Below, piece by piece: positions 28,401-30,432 of a stretch of DNA of 30,432 bases. This stretch comes from a virus. The first letter of the stretch is position 1. Each line of letters starts with the position of its first letter. The notes below the pieces were generated by a model. That model was not told the DNA's origin. It worked only from the letters and a program-made list of their open reading frames with translations, and did not search any database. The stretch spans positions 1 to 30,432 of IMG/VR virus record IMGVR_UViG_3300042292_000862; one strand, written 5' to 3'. The position numbers and the translations under genes were made by a program.

Positions 28401-30432
28401 TACATTACTGGTAGAAAACGTAGACTATACCTATAACAACAGCAACGAGACGCTTACGTTTATTCTCGTGCCATCACTTAAAGATAGAATTACTGTAGTG
28501 TCTGGTAGGATTATAATATCAGCCAATGTATTAAACGCAAATGATAGATATCATGCGAATTATGATGGTCGTAATGAACTGACGGTGTTGCCAGGACAAG
28601 GACCATCGTTTACTCAAATCGGATTTGATACTTATACTCAGGTTCAGAAAATCGTTAGCCCTAGACAATCTTCCTTTGCTAACTTTGGCTACTCAGTATC
28701 TATAGATTCTGCGTTCGTAAATTTGGTGGTAGGCGCTCCGAATGGAAATGCCTATGAAGAAATGTCATTTGACAATGATACAACCTACTTTGATAGTTAT
28801 AGTACAGTATTCTCGGATGTCATCTTTGGATGTGGTGTTGCATATACATATGATTATATGAACTCAGTTAATGCCTCTATTAGTAATCCGGGCAAATTCA
28901 TTTTTGGACAGCAAGTTTATAATAGAAATCTGAAGAACTTGGATAGATTTGGTCTGGCTGTAAATTATGTAACTGAAAGCCTCATCATAGGTGCTCCGAC
29001 CAGTTCAAATAAAAATAATGTAAACACTGGTAAAGTATATGTTTATAAAAATACCAACAATCTTCCGAGTTGGCAAGTCAATCATATAGAAACTCCTCAA
29101 GTAGATTCGCACACAATCAACTCTACGTTTATGTATGACCGACTGGTTGGTAGTTGGCAACAATACTTTGATTGCATCAATCCCCTTCAAGGAAAAATAT
29201 TAGGTGCTGCGGCTCAAAATATTGATTATATTGGTGCCGTTGATCCTGCGAACTATAATGTCGGTGTTATTCATAACATAGGCGATAGTTGGGGTGAAGA
29301 TCAATTGGGAAAAATATGGTGGGATACTGATACCGTAAGATTCTTAAATCCATACCAAAACAATATCAACTATGCAAGTCGTAGATGGGGACAAATATTC
29401 CCCGGAAGCACTGTGGATATTTATCAATGGGTCGTGAGCAATGTGCCGCCTATAGCCTATACTGGTGCTGGTGTGCCGTTGTCAACGACCACATATACTA
29501 TGCGTTCAACAATAAACGAGCAAGGATATTACAATGTAGAATACTACTATTGGGTGAGAGGTCTAAGCACTGTTGAATATAAGTATGGCAAAACTTTAAG
29601 CTCAAATGTTATATCTCAGTATATCAGTGATCCTCGCTCAAGCGGTATACCATATATCGCTATTCTTGGACCAGGTCAAGTGGCAATCTACAATGCTTTG
29701 AATTACATTTCTGCGGCTGATACGATTCTTCATATTGACTACGATCAATCGCCCAATGATGATTGTATTCATACTGAGTATCAGACGATTCTTACCAACG
29801 ATGGTGATTCATTCTTAACTGATGTAGTTTATAGAAAACTAATAGATAGCTTCGCTGGCTCAGATGTAAGTGGCAACAATGTGCCCGATCCTATGCTGAG
29901 TCCTGGTGAAAAATATGGTGTTCAATTTAGACCACGTCAATCAATGTTCATTGACAGATTTTCTGCATTGCGAGATTACTTGACTGCTGCCAATACTATC
30001 ATTAACCAGTATCCTGTTTCTGAATCAAAGTCAATGTCGTTATTGTTTGCACAACAAGCAATTCCGCCGGCAAGAGAAGGAAGTGTCATAATATGGAATG
30101 AATCAGTTCCAAACAATCAGATTTTGGAATATCAAGATATTGCTGATAAACCAGATGGATATCGTTATCTTGTTGACTCAAACAGTAATTATAGAGGATA
30201 TTGGACAGTACTTGAAATAGATAGAACACTAACAGAAACATTTAAGTTGGTGATGATTCAATCATATTATACACCAAATTACTGGAATTATGTAAATTGG
30301 TATGAAATAGGATATGATCCAAACACAGAAATAGTGGCAGAAGTTCCATATTATGCTGCCTTGCAATCACTATCAGAAGAAATTGCCCCAGTAGATAGTA
30401 CGGTTAAAGTGACTACAAATAGTCGCGGAAAG
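19450..30432 (+). CDS. Giant virion structural protein with FG-GAP propeller, open at window end
   Basis: The frame from ATG 19450 stays open to the last base: at least 3,661 residues, with the C-terminus outside the window. Residues about 211-303 look cupredoxin-like: NPELILVRGKTYYFNLN, then YENGVYRNGAPNGQIIF and LYYVCADQENMRGKITV. A block near 610-720 (AWSRSNRWFHRDVI onward) recalls large structural proteins of marine T4-like phages. Around 1926 a short W-x4-Y-x2-G motif resembles a chitin-binding CBM5/12 core. Seven FG-GAP-like repeats begin near 2338, 2398 (degenerate), 2453, 2726, 2855, 3079 and 3167, suggesting a seven-bladed propeller with long insertions. After it comes IWWDTDTVRFLNPYQ and RRWGQIFPGS. 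It is probably a baseplate or fibre component. In T4, gene 7 follows gene 6, but I see no gp7 homology. Confidence 0.75.
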   Translation, partial: MAKIRTVDFLPNIFQTSSNKQFLAATLDQIVQNPEFRRVEGFIGAKIGPGVNPDDAYVVEPTPEREDYQLDPCVVSLKPDTNTLKDAITYPGILDTIKLQGGVVNNADRLFDSQYYSWDPFVDFDMLSNYGQYFWLPEGPSAVTVSATDVPTTNKFYVKRENGSYSFDKVKGNDPTITLARGGTYTFVVDQSYKEVKSFDVRPNYDIPDSAFMINRQKNPELILVRGKTYYFNLNLPKAKYPFCIKTEDTLGFGALYENGVYRNGAPNGQIIFVVPQTAPNELYYVCADQENMRGKITVVDPVEGEGPGFWIQTQPGTSGVLPEANNISSRDVLGVVNNGSNTGEITFNVPLVTAQKFYFEDLTQIDSVDLISFDLTYDDIQDLAVNDFILRYPDGIDGITNLNGRTILFSESNDVNISRWTIWKVITEIKTGINSFELVNVGTLGELEKTEIRFGEQYSRTSWYHEVDELKRIPLLTATLDTLYYQDSIDSTMYGKIKLINQDLSSTILIDEIIGAKNYISPNGVQFTNGLKVTFQGSVEPSAYIGKEFYVEGVGVSIQLIPVERFVTPEQCFRNLPIPYDFWAYDIGGYDGYLHAPIDPEYVVSSRTSLDRNAWSRSNRWFHRDVILATNYYNRKTNLNVELDSFVQAKRPILQFRGSTKLFNFGTYGLDPISVIDFDTRDALLEVNGESAYVVDGYSLKEGSTVIFAGDLNPEVRRTIFRVRFINPEPVNNGNYDILPYAMTPFSAPTVPWSAVIYLDPIYVCEPNDSTVCLEGQYPDDYHTKFLSGNYDMAPYASTPYDSPASEKQNPYNGGVKGVTFYYDGLVWVYAQQMEKIYQPILFDIFNQSGFSLADRDAYPSSTFTGSELFSYAVGTGNDDPVIGIPLKYLNIQNIGDLVFENDLYTQTFSYVKNSTAFNENVSIGFVRQYSSRVDYDLEIGWQNGITNSIDRQISQFKYDAQPVRLDVEIDILENVNSLAIFINGLFIEPSRYDLITVYGKTQINWKDVYPLNSTIEVIYYSSQVSTDGHYQIPMNLANNPLNGNSPQFSLGTIRNHYDTIAITVPGLEGKINGANNSRDLGNLVPYGLQILQQSSPLTLAGYFMRDKEYDIFGSLAFNDREYTQFKNQLLSTVANNEFGYMNPSDILDSCISRINLGKTNIDPFYWSDMLPVGADYTEQVYKINALSTGVFGTGQVYDFTSANFKGLSIYVTEFDLQENSVTRLLERGSEYLVSQVEPIVTVLVNLPIGSIVTVREYPHTQANFVPNTPTKMGLYPKYKPMIYYDTTYVKPHLMIQGHDGSLTLAFGDIRDQVLLEFEKRIYNNIKLDGNPVPMLSSDVIPGFFRTTDYSKEEIVSILEIDFLSWVGNNRLDYRSQDYIANNAFTYNYSECGTKLDSDFQVNNFEEERMPGAWRGIYRYFYDTTNPARTPWEMLGFSEQPCWWCDRYGPAPYTSGNLVLWEDLENGYVADPAGPYYLPKYARPGLTNVIPVDEEGTLIAPLYSVVGQFNEFSFKKSWTVLDGGPTEYAWWTSSSYPFAVMRLLALTQPAEFFSLFIDRDLYRYDSELNQYLYNGRYRVGPQNVEIYGNGVSKASYINWIIDYNKQLGRDSTTLLTENLRYLTVKMGYRVGGYTDHEYLTVYADHALPGSANDSQKIPVENYSITLYKNQPNKQLVYSAVTIEVIDGGYRIGGYDTIRPYFKAFISQSSGILRTITTGGITVQVPANYTDKIAVIPYATVFSNDAMVVDFILSYGLYLESIGMSFQSIENGKVMDWNQMAEEFLYFSGQNWAIGTVIALNPAGIKFTVTTPGEVADTIESVVPENMILDQYRVALPTREINIERLENNLTLESPTGRTLSFARLRFVQFEDIIIIDNNTVFNDLIYDPITGARQSRLLINGWVTTEWNGTMNAPGFILNRQETVQEWKSNKKYTKGQIVLFKNNYWSALEIIQPKEKFEYSEWIISDYSKINTGLMLNPPNMSDQLANSYDVYDANLNIDQDLLSFGLIGFRPRKYMSDLNLNDISQVGLYQQFLGSKGTPRSVEAFTYADLGKEQGSYKVKEIWAILSSTYGANANKSFVEFRLNETYLTSNPCTLQVVRPFQISDADQTFLVSDLWRTSAVVTTPDIFPTSLRDYSETALPSAGYVDIEDADITVFDINDPSSILNKIDTVGVGTIIWAAKSNNYDWNIYRCEVMSSQITQVSNNLNGTSIVQFKGIHGLKIGDLIIIRYVNTSIDGVYRVLDVTGINTIIIAYNFTNSNQSTVYCTALAFRMETTRVKQPSDIASLPYVNNLTFDSKVWVDNNGDGLWEVIEKVQPFDFKQNLREKASEQDSYFGYSVSQSYDGKMAIIGAPGANAGNGQVEFFKLAIDPNNIKDQPYEFIDDIRSNAEDTKALGCATSLGKDAWLAIGANQSYNGVGYVLTLTKESSLTGLYGDQQLLIPDSLDPINFGSSVSVSFNEQWLYVGAPISNQVFAYARIDVPSEAVVYVADGSQRRFNYSLHCLIDSDYPEQLQILVDNLNLEYPYDYRLDNGDVVLTAIPNKLQEVKISRRIGKLMNQYIFKDVETIGGSGTDATFDVGVTSGEYSVAILNNGVNYKIGDTLTINGNLVGGVTPTNNITINVTKVDKFGNIISFNYAGQAIYNNQSYELRQYFYSVSSVYSFVVTLNAKIQRPFIDYTYDPLTTTITFVNVPAEGVDITVRADSYWELTNVLNGNVSSLAKFGYAISSSGQGRQLIVGAPYDDLNGLAVGSTTLYNKTMFAYNVKDSNQRIYDIPEYNNGPITVSINGTLLTNKKYSVLGQYQVIETSPTKYAVELSPWVSLGLGDNIDIDTSIITQVQKFTTGQKVTSQFGNSLDFAPTNNEFFVGAPADNSSYEQSGSVYRYLNQSRTYGTTVSTNCNPVLTAGSYILVNGSLIKIKSSPKNTIEELIISINSSDIPNVTAKATSNAVFYGNGKDKTYNIGNIYSSAASYNTKVYLNNTLLVENVDYTYNNSNETLTFILVPSLKDRITVVSGRIIISANVLNANDRYHANYDGRNELTVLPGQGPSFTQIGFDTYTQVQKIVSPRQSSFANFGYSVSIDSAFVNLVVGAPNGNAYEEMSFDNDTTYFDSYSTVFSDVIFGCGVAYTYDYMNSVNASISNPGKFIFGQQVYNRNLKNLDRFGLAVNYVTESLIIGAPTSSNKNNVNTGKVYVYKNTNNLPSWQVNHIETPQVDSHTINSTFMYDRLVGSWQQYFDCINPLQGKILGAAAQNIDYIGAVDPANYNVGVIHNIGDSWGEDQLGKIWWDTDTVRFLNPYQNNINYASRRWGQIFPGSTVDIYQWVVSNVPPIAYTGAGVPLSTTTYTMRSTINEQGYYNVEYYYWVRGLSTVEYKYGKTLSSNVISQYISDPRSSGIPYIAILGPGQVAIYNALNYISAADTILHIDYDQSPNDDCIHTEYQTILTNDGDSFLTDVVYRKLIDSFAGSDVSGNNVPDPMLSPGEKYGVQFRPRQSMFIDRFSALRDYLTAANTIINQYPVSESKSMSLLFAQQAIPPAREGSVIIWNESVPNNQILEYQDIADKPDGYRYLVDSNSNYRGYWTVLEIDRTLTETFKLVMIQSYYTPNYWNYVNWYEIGYDPNTEIVAEVPYYAALQSLSEEIAPVDSTVKVTTNSRGK
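26461..29040 (+). other. Seven FG-GAP-type repeats (predicted integrin-like beta-propeller)
   Basis: Within the giant protein the pattern FG-x-S/A-V/I ... V/I-G-A-P ... G-x-V-x-x-Y recurs. Examples are FGYSVSQS with IIGAPGANAGNGQVEF (26461), FGSSVSVS with YVGAP (26806), FGYAISSS with IVGAP (27625), FGNSLDFA with FVGAP (28012), FGYSVSID with VVGAP (28684) and FGLAVNY with IIGAP (28948). A weaker unit, LGCATSLGKDAWLAIGANQS, lies at 26641. About 270 residues separate units 3 and 4, and about 220 separate units 5 and 6; both gaps could be inserted domains. Seven units is the integrin-alpha number. Confidence 0.75.
28033..28064. repeat. Perfect 11-bp hairpin inside the giant gene
   Basis: GCACCAACGAA (28033-28043) and its exact complement (28054-28064) flank a 10-base loop. 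The arms encode parts of an FG-GAP unit, including VGAP. It may affect translation or mRNA processing, or may be chance. Confidence 0.8.

Noticed and set aside
1-30432. tRNA genes, integrase or attachment sites, defence islands
   Set aside because: I found no cloverleaf-like sequence, recombinase motif or known defence gene set while reading; the only mobile element supported is the homing endonuclease.

Overview
The window looks like part of an AT-rich tailed-phage genome of the T4 superfamily (contractile-tailed myovirus). The baseplate genes most resemble, from memory, those of marine T4-like phages such as cyanophages and pelagiphages. Three things support this: the gp46/gp47 recombination nuclease pair, a gp55-type late sigma factor, and baseplate genes of the gp53/gp5/gp25/gp6 families. 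There are no host-like genes, tRNAs, insertion sequences or CRISPR arrays. Coding density is very high and no gene-free stretch exceeds 300 bases.

Region 1 (1-6457, minus strand) holds DNA metabolism and transcription genes. In transcription order from the right they are: a gp55-like late sigma factor with a long N-terminal extension; gp47 (SbcD-like nuclease); a 120-residue protein of unknown function; gp46 (Rad50/SbcC-like ATPase); a deoxycytidylate deaminase-like enzyme; an SF2 helicase; and a DNA adenine-methylase-like protein cut by the window edge. gp47 and the unknown ORF overlap as ATGA, and so do gp46 and the deaminase, so the block is probably translated as a coupled operon. Near-consensus sigma70 promoters precede the helicase and the methylase.

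Region 2 (6568-14494, plus strand) is a baseplate operon: a tube-cap/initiator-like protein, gp53, a large hub-like protein, a gp5-type spike with no lysozyme domain, an 813-residue protein with a proline-glycine-rich linker, and gp25. A late-type promoter, CATAAATA, lies just upstream.

Region 3 (14495-19322, minus strand) holds an unusually large gp6 and, downstream of it, a free-standing GIY-YIG-like homing endonuclease. The last 29 codons of gp6 occur twice: once at the real end of gp6, and again fused in frame to the end of the endonuclease. The copies share 27 of 29 residues but only 67 of 90 bases. The simplest reading is that a mobile endonuclease cassette landed in the 3' end of gp6, brought a recoded gp6 end with it, and left the displaced original end attached to the endonuclease. 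The 286-base gap between the two genes contains nested inverted repeats and what may be a frameshifted gene remnant.

Region 4 (19450 to the window end, plus strand) is one open frame of at least 3,661 codons. It encodes a giant virion protein with a cupredoxin-like domain near its N-terminus and seven FG-GAP-type repeats that would form an integrin-alpha-like beta-propeller. It is divergent from gp6, and each gene has its own CATAAATA late promoter in the 127-base gap. The gp55 factor encoded in this window is the expected reader of those promoters.
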